Source of the DNA: Hymenobacter caeli
Lineage (GTDB): Bacteria > Bacteroidota > Bacteroidia > Cytophagales > Hymenobacteraceae
Assembly: GCF_013294115.1 (NCBI RefSeq)
Contig: NZ_JABSNP010000028.1
Location: forward strand, 1-44,770
Length of the DNA: 44,770 bases
Direction: 5' to 3'
Numbering within the stretch: position 1 is the stretch's first letter; every line of letters begins with the position of its first letter. This document shows positions 7,883 through 15,660 of this stretch, in pieces. The notes beneath the pieces are model-generated. The model ran no database searches and was not told the origin of the DNA. It worked only from the letters and a program-made list of their open reading frames with translations. The position numbers were made by a program, and so were the translations under genes.

Positions 7883-8215
7883 ATGACCCCACTGGCTACC
7901 CGGTTGCGGGCGGTGCTGCTGTTCTACCGCGGCGTCGCGCCGTTTACGCTGGGCATCTCGGCGCTGATAGTGCTGGCGGTTTTGGTGCCCGCGTTGCGCG
8001 AGGGCCGGGCCCGGGGCTTATTGCCGATGCTGTTGCTGCTTAAGCTGGCCACGGGCCCCGCGGTGTGGTACCTGGCCGAGCAGCTGCGCCCCCAGCAGTA
8101 CTGGTTTTACTACAACCTGGGGGTATCGCGCGGGCGCTTGTGGGCCGGCGTGGCCGTGCTGGACGGGCTGCTCTTCCTCGGCACGGCGGCCGCCGCAACG
8201 GCCCTGGCCGCGTGA
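7883..8215 (+). CDS. Small three-helix membrane protein paired with an ABC ATPase
   Basis: A 110-residue protein with three hydrophobic segments (about 20-40, 48-66 and 87-108) and a short conserved-looking WFYYNLGVSRGRLW before the last one. The ATG at 7883 is preferred over an in-frame GTG-less extension from 7856, because the extension adds only a short non-conserved stretch. Its stop (8213-8215) overlaps the GTG start of the ATPase gene in a GTGA, a sign of translational coupling. I do not recognise a family. By context it is the likely membrane partner of the ATPase, though it is far smaller than a normal ABC permease. Confidence 0.7.
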   Translation: MTPLATRLRAVLLFYRGVAPFTLGISALIVLAVLVPALREGRARGLLPMLLLLKLATGPAVWYLAEQLRPQQYWFYYNLGVSRGRLWAGVAVLDGLLFLGTAAAATALAA

Positions 8216-8904
8216 GCCGGGGCCCCGCATTCCGCGCCGCGGGCCCGCACGTGCTCGAAGCCGACGGCATCCGGGTGGCGTTCGGCGGCCGGCCGGTGCT
8301 GACCGACATCTACCTGCGGGTGCAAACCGGCCAGGTGGTGGGCCTGCTCGGGCGCAACGGCAGCGGCAAATCCACGCTGCTGCAAGCCGTGTTCGGGGCC
8401 CGGTGCGTGGCCGATGCCTCGGTGCGCGTGAACGGCCGCCGGGCCGTGCCCGCCTTCCGCACGCCGGGCCTGCTCAACTACCTGCCGCAAGCGCCGCTGC
8501 TGCCGCCCGGCGTGTCGCTGCGGCAGGCGGCCCGGCTGTTGCGCGTCGATTGGGCGCAGGCCACGGCCAGTTTCCCCGAGCTGCGGGCGCAGCTGGAGGC
8601 CCGCCCCGGCGAGCTTTCGGGCGGCACGGCCCGCTTGCTGCACATGCTGCTGCTGCTCCACGCCGACACCGCGTTTTCGTTGTTCGACGAGCCATTTACC
8701 GGCATCATGCCCGTGCACCTCGAAACGCTGGGCGCGGAGATGCAGCGGGCCCGGCAGCGCAAAGGCCTGCTCCTCACCGACCACCGCCACGCCGAGGTGC
8801 TGCCGCTGTGCGACGTGGTGTACCTGCTGCACCAGGGCCGCCTGCTGAAGCTGGGGGCCAACCCCGGCCCCGAGCTGCGCGACCACGGGTACCTGGCGGC
8901 CTGA
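8212..8904 (+). CDS. ABC transporter ATP-binding protein
   Basis: A 230-residue ABC ATPase starting at GTG 8212, overlapping the previous stop by three bases. Walker A is GRNGSGKST (47-55), a Q-loop-like LPQAPLLP follows, the signature reads LSGGTARLL, Walker B is SLFDEPFTGI and the H-loop is LLTDHRH. All catalytic positions are present, so it should hydrolyse ATP. The frame is open upstream of 8212 but that part overlaps the membrane-protein gene and has no ABC similarity. Together with the preceding gene it forms a two-gene system with an unknown cargo. Confidence 0.9.
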   Translation: MSRGPAFRAAGPHVLEADGIRVAFGGRPVLTDIYLRVQTGQVVGLLGRNGSGKSTLLQAVFGARCVADASVRVNGRRAVPAFRTPGLLNYLPQAPLLPPGVSLRQAARLLRVDWAQATASFPELRAQLEARPGELSGGTARLLHMLLLLHADTAFSLFDEPFTGIMPVHLETLGAEMQRARQRKGLLLTDHRHAEVLPLCDVVYLLHQGRLLKLGANPGPELRDHGYLAA

Positions 8905-9212
8905 GCAGGGCCCCGGCGCGGCCGGCGCGGTGGTTTGCGGGCCGGGTGCGCGGGGGCGGCACCCGTTTGTCCCAGCTCCAAAAACGCCGTGGTCAAACGG
9001 GCGAAACGATGGAAGCCGAGGGTTAACGCAGCTATGTTATACTGAAATTAGGTACTTGCGCCAGGTGCTTTAAAATAAATTAAAAAATAATTATCTGTAA
9101 GTCAGTATGTTAATTAATAGATGTAAATTTTGCTTTTGGTATTTTGACAGTAAACCTTTATTCTTGCCAGTACTAGCTATCCCGTTTTATTTCATAAATT
9201 ACTTACTCTATC
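8905..9212. other. Intergenic region with AT-rich promoter segment
   Basis: The first 120 bases are GC-rich; CCCGTTTG at 8961-8968 and CAAACGGG at 8994-9001 can pair as a weak hairpin after the ABC gene. From 9030 to 9212 the base composition drops sharply in GC. This part holds TTTTG boxes around 9127-9147 and an AAACCTTTA near 9151-9160 that could be -33 and -7 elements of the next gene. No gene seen. Confidence 0.45.
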
Positions 9213-10133
9213 ATGGCCAAGCTATCCAATAAAGCCCCCGCCGCCCCCGAGCTGTTCGCGCCGGCCGAGCCGCGGCCCGCTACCGACTTGGTGGCCACCC
9301 CCGCGCCCGCCCGGAAAAAGGCCAGCCGGGTTCCTAAAAGCCCTAAGAAGGAAGCCCTTATCCCGGCCGAAGCCCCCGCTGCCCCGGCCGAAACCGTGCA
9401 CAGCGGGGCCACCGCTACCAACGACCAGCCCACCGCCGAAGCCGGCTCGCCCACCGAGGCCCCCGCCGACCGCCTCGACCAGATTTTCGACGGCCTCAAG
9501 CAGAAATCCACCGCCAAGCAGGCCATCTTCCGCAACACGCTCGCGGCGTTCGAATGCCTGCGCCTGGTCTCGCAGGAGCTGGTGCTGGAGCTGGCCCACA
9601 AGCGCCCGCCCCTCGACGCCAGCGTGGTGCTGGAGTACCGCTCCATCAACGACATGGAGTTCCACATCCGGTTTTCGGGCGATTTGCTGGTGTTCGTCAT
9701 GCACTCCAACATCGTCACGTTTGCCGACGAGTACGGCCCCATGCCCAGCGCCTACGTCCAAGCCGATTTCCGGCGGCGCTTTTTTGGCCACATCATGGCC
9801 TACAACTTCATGGCCGACAGCATCAAGTACCAGCGCCTGAACGACCCGGGATACCTCGTGGGCCGCCTGCTCGTCAACATCGAAAACCACTACTTCCTCG
9901 AAGGCGTGCAACAGCTGGAGCTGCCCAACAACGACATGTCGGACAACGTGCTGACGACCGACGCCATGCGCCTGTTCGTGGAAAGCGCCATGATTGCCGC
10001 CGTCAACAACGACCTGATTGCCCCGCCGCTCACCGAGATTCAGAAAATCAACGTCAAGCAAAAGTTGGAAAACCAGCAGGTGAGCCGCGGCAGCAAAGTC
10101 GGCTTCAGCTTCTCCCACGAGCAGGTCGTCTGA
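9213..10133 (+). CDS. Conserved hypothetical protein with Ala/Pro/Lys-rich N-terminus
   Basis: The 306-residue product has two parts. Residues 1-95 are low complexity, rich in Ala, Pro, Lys and Glu (KKASRVPKSPKK is a basic patch) and likely disordered. From about 96 a folded domain starts (AIFRNTLAAFECLRLVSQ) with a conserved-looking aromatic core (FHIRFSGDLLVFVMHSN, FFGHIMAYNFMADS, LINIENHYF-like LVNIENHYFLEG). I do not recognise the family. There is no signal peptide or membrane segment. Its stop codon TGA is supplied by the left end of the palindrome at 10128. The AT-rich upstream region suggests its own promoter. Confidence 0.75.
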   Translation: MAKLSNKAPAAPELFAPAEPRPATDLVATPAPARKKASRVPKSPKKEALIPAEAPAAPAETVHSGATATNDQPTAEAGSPTEAPADRLDQIFDGLKQKSTAKQAIFRNTLAAFECLRLVSQELVLELAHKRPPLDASVVLEYRSINDMEFHIRFSGDLLVFVMHSNIVTFADEYGPMPSAYVQADFRRRFFGHIMAYNFMADSIKYQRLNDPGYLVGRLLVNIENHYFLEGVQQLELPNNDMSDNVLTTDAMRLFVESAMIAAVNNDLIAPPLTEIQKINVKQKLENQQVSRGSKVGFSFSHEQVV

Positions 10134-10333
10134 ACCGCAGATTAAGTGGATTTAACGGATAAGAACGGATTTCAATAGCCTTTAAATATTTGGTGAGAGG
10201 AGCTTTGGGCCGCTAGCTGGAATTTCTAAACCCCAACAAAAAGGCCACTCGTAGAGTGGCCTTTTTGTTGCAGAAGAGGAGGCCGTTGGAATCCGTTCTT
10301 ATCCGTTAAATCCACTTAATCTGCGGTTCAGAC
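10128..10333. repeat. Long inverted repeat at a convergent junction, family C
   Basis: Two perfect 44-base arms (10128-10171 and 10290-10333) start GTCTGAACCGCAG when read inward. They enclose 118 bases that contain an intrinsic terminator. The TGA in each arm is the stop codon of the adjacent gene: the hypothetical gene on the left and trpS on the right, so both proteins end in Val-stop from the repeat. Confidence 0.88.
10234..10270. terminator. Bidirectional intrinsic terminator nested in a palindrome
   Basis: A perfect 17-bp stem with a three-base loop (left arm 10234-10250, right arm 10254-10270) begins CAACAAAAAGG and ends CCTTTTTGTTG. The A and T runs are inside the stem, so it can act on both strands for the converging hypothetical gene and trpS. 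Confidence 0.85.
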
Positions 10334-11305
10334 AACGCCATAACCCACCTTGGCCCGCACCTTCGCTAGCACGCCGGCCCCGTAGGCCTGGGCCCGGCGG
10401 GCCCCGATGGCCAACTGCTTGTCTATTTCGGGCAGGTTGGCCATGTAGAAGTCGAACCGCTCGCGCTCGGCGGCGAAGCGCTTCAGAATCAGCTCGAACA
10501 GGGCCTGCTTGGCGTGGCCGTAGCCGTAGCCGCCGGCCAGGTACAGGCGGCGCAGCTCGGCGGTGTCGGCGGGCGGGGCCAGCAGCGAGTACAGCTTGAA
10601 GGTAACGTCGGTGTCCGGGTCTTTGGGGTCGGCGAGGTCTTTGCCGTCGGTGATGATTTTGCGGATGACCTTCTGCAACTCCTTCTCCGGCAGGAAGATG
10701 TCGATGGTGTTGCCGTAGCTCTTGCTCATCTTCAGGCCGTCGGTGCCGGGGATGGTCATCAGCTCGGCGTCGACGCGGGCCTGGGGCGGCACCAGCGTGT
10801 CGCCGTAGCGGGCGTTGAAGGCCTGGGCGATGTCGCGGGCAATTTCGAGGTGCTGCACCTGGTCTTTGCCCACGGGCACAATCTCGGCGTCGTAGAGCAG
10901 GATGTCGGCCGCCATCAGCACCGGGTAGGTAAAGAGGCCGGCGTTCACGTCCGAGAGCTTGTCGCTCTTGTCCTTGAAGCTGTGCGCGTTGGCCAGCATC
11001 GGGTAGGGCGTGAAGCACGACAGGTACCAGGTCAGCTCGGTCACCTGGGGCACGTCGGACTGCCGGTAGAACAGGTTTTTCGCGGTATCGAAGCCACAAG
11101 CGAGCCAGGCGGCGGCCACGGCGTAGGTGTTCTGGCGCAGCACGTCGGGGTCGCGCACGGTGGTGAGCGAGTGCAAGTCGGCGATGAAGTAGAGCGAGTC
11201 GTTGGCCGGGTTCTTCGACAGCTCGATGGCCGGGAGGATGGCCCCGAGTAGGTTGCCCAGGTGCGGGCGGCCCGTGCTTTGGATGCCGGTGAGGATGCGG
11301 GACAT
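10328..11305 (-). CDS. trpS: Tryptophanyl-tRNA synthetase
   Basis: Class I synthetase that charges tRNA-Trp (325 residues, normal length). The HIGH-type motif is PHLGN (14-18) and the KMSKS motif is exact at 192-196 in DGLKMSKSYGN. The start is the ATG at 11303-11305, because the conserved N-terminus SRILTGIQSTGRPHLGN begins there; the frame stays open further upstream but that part overlaps the next gene. The stop codon is inside the right arm of the long inverted repeat. It is only 11 bases downstream of the secreted-protein gene ending at 11317, so it is probably co-transcribed. Confidence 0.96.
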   Translation of the reverse strand: MSRILTGIQSTGRPHLGNLLGAILPAIELSKNPANDSLYFIADLHSLTTVRDPDVLRQNTYAVAAAWLACGFDTAKNLFYRQSDVPQVTELTWYLSCFTPYPMLANAHSFKDKSDKLSDVNAGLFTYPVLMAADILLYDAEIVPVGKDQVQHLEIARDIAQAFNARYGDTLVPPQARVDAELMTIPGTDGLKMSKSYGNTIDIFLPEKELQKVIRKIITDGKDLADPKDPDTDVTFKLYSLLAPPADTAELRRLYLAGGYGYGHAKQALFELILKRFAAERERFDFYMANLPEIDKQLAIGARRAQAYGAGVLAKVRAKVGYGVV

Positions 11306-11316
11306 GGAAATGAGAA

Positions 11317-11967
11317 TCAGTGTGCGGTGTCCGGCAGGGGAGCCGGCACGTAATCGGTACCCGTGTTGAGCGCGTGCACAATGCCGGGCAAATCGTCGGT
11401 GGTGAACCGCTTGGCTTCCAACAGTTCGGTCAGGTCGGGCCGGTTGGCGAGGTGGCGTTGGAGTGCTTCCCTGAATTTTTTGCCGCCGCCCAGCAGGCCA
11501 CTGGACGGGATGGGCGAAACGTCTGCCTCCTGCACCCATTTCAACAGATATAAGACGCCGGTGGACCCGCCGCCGCCCACCATCGCGCCGCCGGCCCCCA
11601 CCATCGGGGCCCCACCCGTCGGGTAGGTGTAGCGCAACAACGACACGTAGCCGCTGTCGAGCCGCTCTACAAAGGCCAGGTCCACGGTTTTAATAAACGG
11701 GCCGGAACCCAATGTGAAGTTGCCCGCGGTGACGTATTTGTGCCCGCCCATCTGAAAGGAAGCGACTTCCTGTGGAGCGAACCTGGTTTTTTTGCCGTCC
11801 GCATCTTCCACCACCAATTGGTCGTTGCCCCGCAGCTTCAGCTGGCCTTGGTGGCGCACGCCGGGGCTGTTGACCAATCGGTAAGAGCCGGGCTCGAAAG
11901 AATTAAAAAACTGGGCCCACAGCACCTGTGGCAACAATAACCCAATGAATACGAATAGCAGGCGCAT
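11317..11967 (-). CDS. Secreted hypothetical protein, tandem paralogue 1
   Basis: A 216-residue protein with a clear signal peptide (MRLLFVFIGLLLPQVLWA, cleavage after ALWA-type site before QFF). The mature part shows the pattern shared with the two genes upstream: a 'PGSYRL' start, a beta-rich block ending LVVEDADG, 'APQEV-SF', and 'FVERLDSGYVSLLRY'. Near residue 125 there is a Gly/Ala/Val stretch that the paralogues lack. The C-terminal part (FREALQRHLANRPDLTELLE ... ALNTG) also aligns with the others. Function unknown; the family is probably periplasmic or surface-exposed. Confidence 0.8.
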   Translation of the reverse strand: MRLLFVFIGLLLPQVLWAQFFNSFEPGSYRLVNSPGVRHQGQLKLRGNDQLVVEDADGKKTRFAPQEVASFQMGGHKYVTAGNFTLGSGPFIKTVDLAFVERLDSGYVSLLRYTYPTGGAPMVGAGGAMVGGGGSTGVLYLLKWVQEADVSPIPSSGLLGGGKKFREALQRHLANRPDLTELLEAKRFTTDDLPGIVHALNTGTDYVPAPLPDTAH

Positions 11968-12005
11968 GGCGTAAAGAAATAGAATGGTTAGGGATAAAAA
12001 AATAA

Positions 12006-12644
12006 TCAGGGTTTCATCCGCACGCCTTGGTTATAGGCGCGCACCAAATCGGCCAGCTGGGCCCGGGTAATCTGGTTAGCCACCAGCTGCCGCTGCAACA
12101 CTGGGTCGGCGGGGAACAGGCCGGCCACGAGCGGGCTCAGGGCCTGGCGAGCGTCGAGGCCCGGGGCGTGCTTGGGGCTGTACACGAAGAAGTTGGCGGT
12201 GCCGCGCTTGCGCAGCACGGCCAGCGCGATGTGGGCCTTGATGGGGCCCATCGGGGCCACGTAGTAGTAGTAAAACAGCTCCACGGGGCCGTCGGCCACC
12301 ACGGTTTCCAGCAGGGCCGGGTCGGCAAATTTCGCGTCGAAGCCGGCGCGGAGCTTGAAGCCGTCCTGCCGGGCAAACGCGTGGCCGTCAACGGTGAAGG
12401 CCGCTACCTGGGCGGGGCGGAAGCTGCGCTCCTGGCCGTTGCGGACGCCGGCCAGGGCCCCGGGCTTGGCGTCTTCGGCCAGCACCAGCTTCAGGTCGGC
12501 GTCGCCCTGGGCCCCGTTGGCCAGCTGGTAGTGGCCCGGCGCGAGCAGGAACTGGGCGTGGGCCCGGCCCGGTGGCAGCGCGGCCATGGCGAGGGCCCCG
12601 GCCAGGCCCACCAGGCAGTGGCGGGCAAACGATAAGCGCAGCAT
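12006..12644 (-). CDS. Secreted hypothetical protein, tandem paralogue 2
   Basis: A 212-residue secreted protein with a signal peptide ending AHA before QFLLAPGHYQL. It shares the order of blocks with its neighbours: PGHYQL, RPAQVAAFTVDGHAFA, a beta segment around VVADGPVELFYYYY (in place of the VERLDSG block), and a C-terminal helical region that ends LVRAYNQG. It is the most divergent of the three copies. The 38-base gap to the next gene suggests co-transcription. Confidence 0.78.
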   Translation of the reverse strand: MLRLSFARHCLVGLAGALAMAALPPGRAHAQFLLAPGHYQLANGAQGDADLKLVLAEDAKPGALAGVRNGQERSFRPAQVAAFTVDGHAFARQDGFKLRAGFDAKFADPALLETVVADGPVELFYYYYVAPMGPIKAHIALAVLRKRGTANFFVYSPKHAPGLDARQALSPLVAGLFPADPVLQRQLVANQITRAQLADLVRAYNQGVRMKP

Positions 12645-12725
12645 GATGATTAACAGGTAGATAAGATAGAAATAATTATTGCCTCACTAAAATGACTCGG
12701 GTAAGGTAGCAAGTGCGCCGCATGT

Positions 12726-13337
12726 TCAGGGCTTCACGAAGGGCTGGCCGGAGTTGAGGGCCCGAAAAAACGCGGGCAGGGTGTCGTCGCGCACGGCCGA
12801 GCCGTCCAGCAGGGCCAGCAAATCGGGGCGGCCCGCGGCGTAGGGCCGCAGGGCGGCGTGCAGCTTCGCGCCCTGGTTGGTCCAGGCGTAGGCGGGCAGG
12901 CTGACGGCCTCGGCCGCCCCGGCCGGGCGCGCGAGGTACACGCTCACCTGGCTCGTGCGCTCGTACGCGCCGTCGTAGCGGAGCACCCCGGCCGTGGCCG
13001 ATTCGTAGCGCAGCAGGCACACGCGGCCGCTGTCGAGCCGCTCCACCAGGGTGGGCCCCATCTTTTGGTAAGTAGCGCCGCTGGGCACCAGGAACCCGGC
13101 CGCTGGCACGAACACCCGGCCGTCGTCGGTCTTCGCGTAGGCCAGGACCTCGGGCGCAATCCGGGACGCGTTGCCCGCTTCGTCTTTGACCCGGAGGCCG
13201 CTTTCGCTCAGCAGCAGGGCCCCGCGGTAGCTTTTGTGGGGGTCGCTGGCCAGCGCGTAGGTGCCCGGCCCGCGGGGCTGCGCCCGGGCCGCCGCGGGCA
13301 GTAGCAGGGCCAGTAGGAAAAGCGTGTTTTTGAGCAT
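12726..13337 (-). CDS. Secreted hypothetical protein, tandem paralogue 3
   Basis: A 203-residue secreted protein. The ATG at 13335-13337 is chosen because it starts the signal peptide MLKNTLFLLALLLPAAARA directly; an upstream ATG would add ten residues before it. Shared blocks are GPGTYAL, LRVKDEAGNASRIAPEV, a VERLDSGRVCLLRY block nearly identical to that in paralogue 1, and RPDLLALLDG followed by FFRALNSG. Function unknown. Confidence 0.8.
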   Translation of the reverse strand: MLKNTLFLLALLLPAAARAQPRGPGTYALASDPHKSYRGALLLSESGLRVKDEAGNASRIAPEVLAYAKTDDGRVFVPAAGFLVPSGATYQKMGPTLVERLDSGRVCLLRYESATAGVLRYDGAYERTSQVSVYLARPAGAAEAVSLPAYAWTNQGAKLHAALRPYAAGRPDLLALLDGSAVRDDTLPAFFRALNSGQPFVKP

Positions 13338-13363
13338 GGAAAGGGTGGAAAGAGGGGTTGGGC

Positions 13364-14116
13364 TCACACACTGTCGTTGGCCGCGGCTTCCTGCTGCAGC
13401 TCCAGCGTGTCGGCGGGGCCGAGGTAGCGGTCAATCAGGAAGTGGGCCAGGTAGAGCACGGGCGTGAGCAGGATGGCGGCGGCAAATTTGTACCAATAGT
13501 TGAAGTTGGCCACGCTCACCACCTGCGCCAGGCTCCAGTTGCCGAACACGTAGAACGCCACGTACAGCACCACGAAGCTGTCCACGAGCTGCGACACCAG
13601 CGTCGAGCCCGTGGCCCGCAGCCAGATGAGGCGGCCCCCGGTGGCCCGGCGGAGGGCGTCGAAGATGCTGGCGTCGAGCAGCTGCCCGATGATGAAGGCC
13701 ACAATGGAGCCCGTGATGATGCCCAGCCCCTGCCGGAAAATGCTTTGGTAGGCAAAGTCGATGCTGAACGGCCGGCCCAGGTTGTCGGCCTTGTTCACGT
13801 CGAGCCAAAAATCGGCCGGGGGCAGCCGGGTGGTGAGGTAGATGACCCCGAAGGCGAACAGGATGAGCCCCATCGTGAGGTAGCTCACGCGCAGCACGCC
13901 CGCCTTGCCGAAGTACTCGTTGATGATGTCGGTGGTGACGAACACGACGGGCCAGATGAGCACGCCGGCCGTGAGGTTGCCGGGCAGAAAGCCGGTGAGC
14001 TTGGCCACCGAAAAAATCTTGACCCCGATGATTTCGGCCAGCAGCGCGTTCACCAAAAAAATGCTGCTCAGCACCAGGTACAGTTGCTGTTTGCGGTGGG
14101 CAAAAGGGGCGGGCAT
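13364..14116 (-). CDS. yhhQ: Queuosine precursor transporter, YhhQ family
   Basis: Membrane protein of 250 residues of the YhhQ/Vut_1 family (PF02592), which imports preQ0/preQ1 for queuosine modification of tRNA. Six hydrophobic segments can be seen. Family features include the N-terminal VNALLAEIIGVKIF, VTTDIINEYFGK near residue 62, and GSTLVSQLVDSFVVLYVAF near 170. It lies ten bases from rnz and next to other tRNA-related genes on this strand. Substrate is from family knowledge. Confidence 0.9.
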   Translation of the reverse strand: MPAPFAHRKQQLYLVLSSIFLVNALLAEIIGVKIFSVAKLTGFLPGNLTAGVLIWPVVFVTTDIINEYFGKAGVLRVSYLTMGLILFAFGVIYLTTRLPPADFWLDVNKADNLGRPFSIDFAYQSIFRQGLGIITGSIVAFIIGQLLDASIFDALRRATGGRLIWLRATGSTLVSQLVDSFVVLYVAFYVFGNWSLAQVVSVANFNYWYKFAAAILLTPVLYLAHFLIDRYLGPADTLELQQEAAANDSV

Positions 14117-14126
14117 ACGGCAGCGG

Positions 14127-15038
14127 TTATAGGCTCACCATCAGCCCTTCGAGGGCCAGCTCGGCGGTGGGAAACACGGCGCGGGCCTCGGCCAGCAGCG
14201 GCTCTAGGGCCTTGTAGCGGCTGGAAAAGTGGCCGATGAGCAGGCGGCCCACGCCCGCGTCGCGGGCCAGCAGGGCGGCCTGGCGGGCGGTGCTGTGGTG
14301 GGTTTGGGCGGCCCGCTCGCGCAGGTCTTCCAGAAAGGTGGCCTCGTGGTAGAGCAGGTCGGCCCCGCGCACGAGGTCGGCCAGGGCGGGGGTGTAGAGC
14401 GTGTCGGAGCAGAAGGCGTAGCGGCGCGGCGGCGCGGCGGGGGCCGACACGTCGGCGTGGCGCAGGCCGGGCTGCCGGTCGTCGGGGGCCAGGTCGTGGC
14501 CCTCGGCGAGGCGGGCCAGCTGGGCGGCGCTGAGGCCGGCGGGCAGGCGCTCCTTCAGCAGGCGGGGGCGGCGCGGCTGCTCGGCAAACAGGTAGCCGGC
14601 GCACGGAATGCGGTGGCGCATGGGCAGCGAGGCCACGGTGATGTGCTGGTCCTCGTACACCCCGGCGTGGACTTCGGTATCGACGGCGACGAACTCCATG
14701 GCGTAGGCCAGCTTCGTGCCCGACGCCCGCATCTGGGCCAGGAGCACGTCGTCGAGGCCCGGGGGGCCGACGATGACGAGCGGGCGGGTGCGGCCCTGCA
14801 AGTGCAGGGTACCCAGCAACCCGAAAATGCCGAAGTAGTGGTCGCCGTGCAGGTGCGAGATGAAGATGGCCTTCAGTTGGTTGAGGCGGCTGCGGTATTC
14901 GAGCAGGCGCCACTGGGTGCCCTCGCCGCAATCGACGAGGTAGTGGGCCCCGCCCACGGTGAGGGCCTGGGCCGTGGGGTGGCGGCCCAGCACCGGCGTG
15001 GCCGACGCCGAGCCCAAAATTCGCAGCTCGAAAGTCAA
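14127..15038 (-). CDS. rnz: Ribonuclease Z
   Basis: Metallo-beta-lactamase-fold endonuclease (303 residues) that removes the 3' trailer of tRNA precursors. The zinc motif SHLHGDHYFG is at 61-70 (His62, His64, Asp66, His67). Further metal ligands lie in MRHRIPC-like context, CSDT, YHEATF and the C-terminal GHFSSRY. The aspartate of the SDT and the HEAT motif are diagnostic of RNase Z. It is 187 bases downstream of the STAS gene and nearly abuts yhhQ, suggesting a shared transcript. Confidence 0.95.
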   Translation of the reverse strand: MTFELRILGSASATPVLGRHPTAQALTVGGAHYLVDCGEGTQWRLLEYRSRLNQLKAIFISHLHGDHYFGIFGLLGTLHLQGRTRPLVIVGPPGLDDVLLAQMRASGTKLAYAMEFVAVDTEVHAGVYEDQHITVASLPMRHRIPCAGYLFAEQPRRPRLLKERLPAGLSAAQLARLAEGHDLAPDDRQPGLRHADVSAPAAPPRRYAFCSDTLYTPALADLVRGADLLYHEATFLEDLRERAAQTHHSTARQAALLARDAGVGRLLIGHFSSRYKALEPLLAEARAVFPTAELALEGLMVSL

Positions 15039-15060
15039 AATAGTAAGCCGTTGATTATAA

Positions 15061-15177
15061 GCTGTTAGCCATCAGTTGGCAACAGGTAGCTCTTTTCAAT
15101 AAGAATTCAGAATAGTTGGCCATTCAGCAAAAAGAAATTGGCTGCCAACGGTAGCACCCCCAAGGAAGGCTAACAGC
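15061..15177. repeat. Degenerate inverted repeat upstream of rnz
   Basis: GCTGTTAGCC (15061-15070) pairs with GGCTAACAGC (15168-15177), and shorter inner segments such as AGTTGGC and GCCAAC can also pair. The AT-rich region looks like a decayed palindrome in the leader of rnz. Confidence 0.4.
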
Positions 15178-15225
15178 TGACAGCCAAAAACCATGTGCCG
15201 TATCAAGGCAGCCGCTCAATAAAAA

Positions 15226-15600
15226 CTACTCTTTGTCCGTCAGGTCGCGCTCGATGGCGTGCAAAAACACCCGGTCGATGCCTTCCTCCACGGTGGGCAG
15301 GATGTGCAGCACCGACTCCAGCTTGCTGATAGTGATGAGCTTAAGCACGTGGTCTTGCAGGCCGGTGAGCACCAACAGGCCCCCGGTAGAGTTGCACAAG
15401 CGGTTGGCGATAAGGATGGAGCTGAGGCCCGACGAATCGGTGTATTTTACGTTGGACAGGTCCAGGATCAGGTTGTTAATACCTTCAGCGTTGAGCTTAA
15501 CAAACTCCGATTTGAGGTCCGGGGCGACGGTGGTGTCCAGCTTTTTCTCGTCGATGGTGATGACGGTGTAGCTTTCTTTTTTATCGATGGCGTACTTCAT
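15226..15600 (-). CDS. STAS-domain anti-sigma factor antagonist-like protein
   Basis: A single STAS domain of 124 residues, like SpoIIAA/RsbV. Such proteins bind an anti-sigma kinase and are switched off by phosphorylation of a serine. The conserved loop reads TDSSGLS (54-60), so Ser56 or Ser57 is the expected phosphorylation site. No anti-sigma kinase or sigma factor gene is next to it. It uses more AT-rich codons (AAA, ATT) than its neighbours. A TACCTTCG box at 15633-15640 on the minus strand is its likely promoter element. Confidence 0.9.
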   Translation of the reverse strand: MKYAIDKKESYTVITIDEKKLDTTVAPDLKSEFVKLNAEGINNLILDLSNVKYTDSSGLSSILIANRLCNSTGGLLVLTGLQDHVLKLITISKLESVLHILPTVEEGIDRVFLHAIERDLTDKE

Positions 15601-15632
15601 GCGGCGGGAGCGGGAGATAAGTATTAAAGCAA

Positions 15633-15640
15633 CGAAGGTA
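15633..15640 (-). promoter_or_regulatory. -7 element of the STAS gene
   Basis: On the minus strand this reads TACCTTCG, seven of eight positions of TAnnTTTG, about 33 bases before the ATG. A T-rich run (about 15643-15650) lies just upstream. Confidence 0.5.
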
Positions 15641-15660
15641 GAGAAAAAACGCGCAAGGCC

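Noticed and set aside
8065..8211. Upstream extension of the ABC ATPase frame
   Set aside because: It overlaps the membrane-protein gene in another frame and lacks ABC similarity; the GTG at 8212 with GTGA overlap is the better start.
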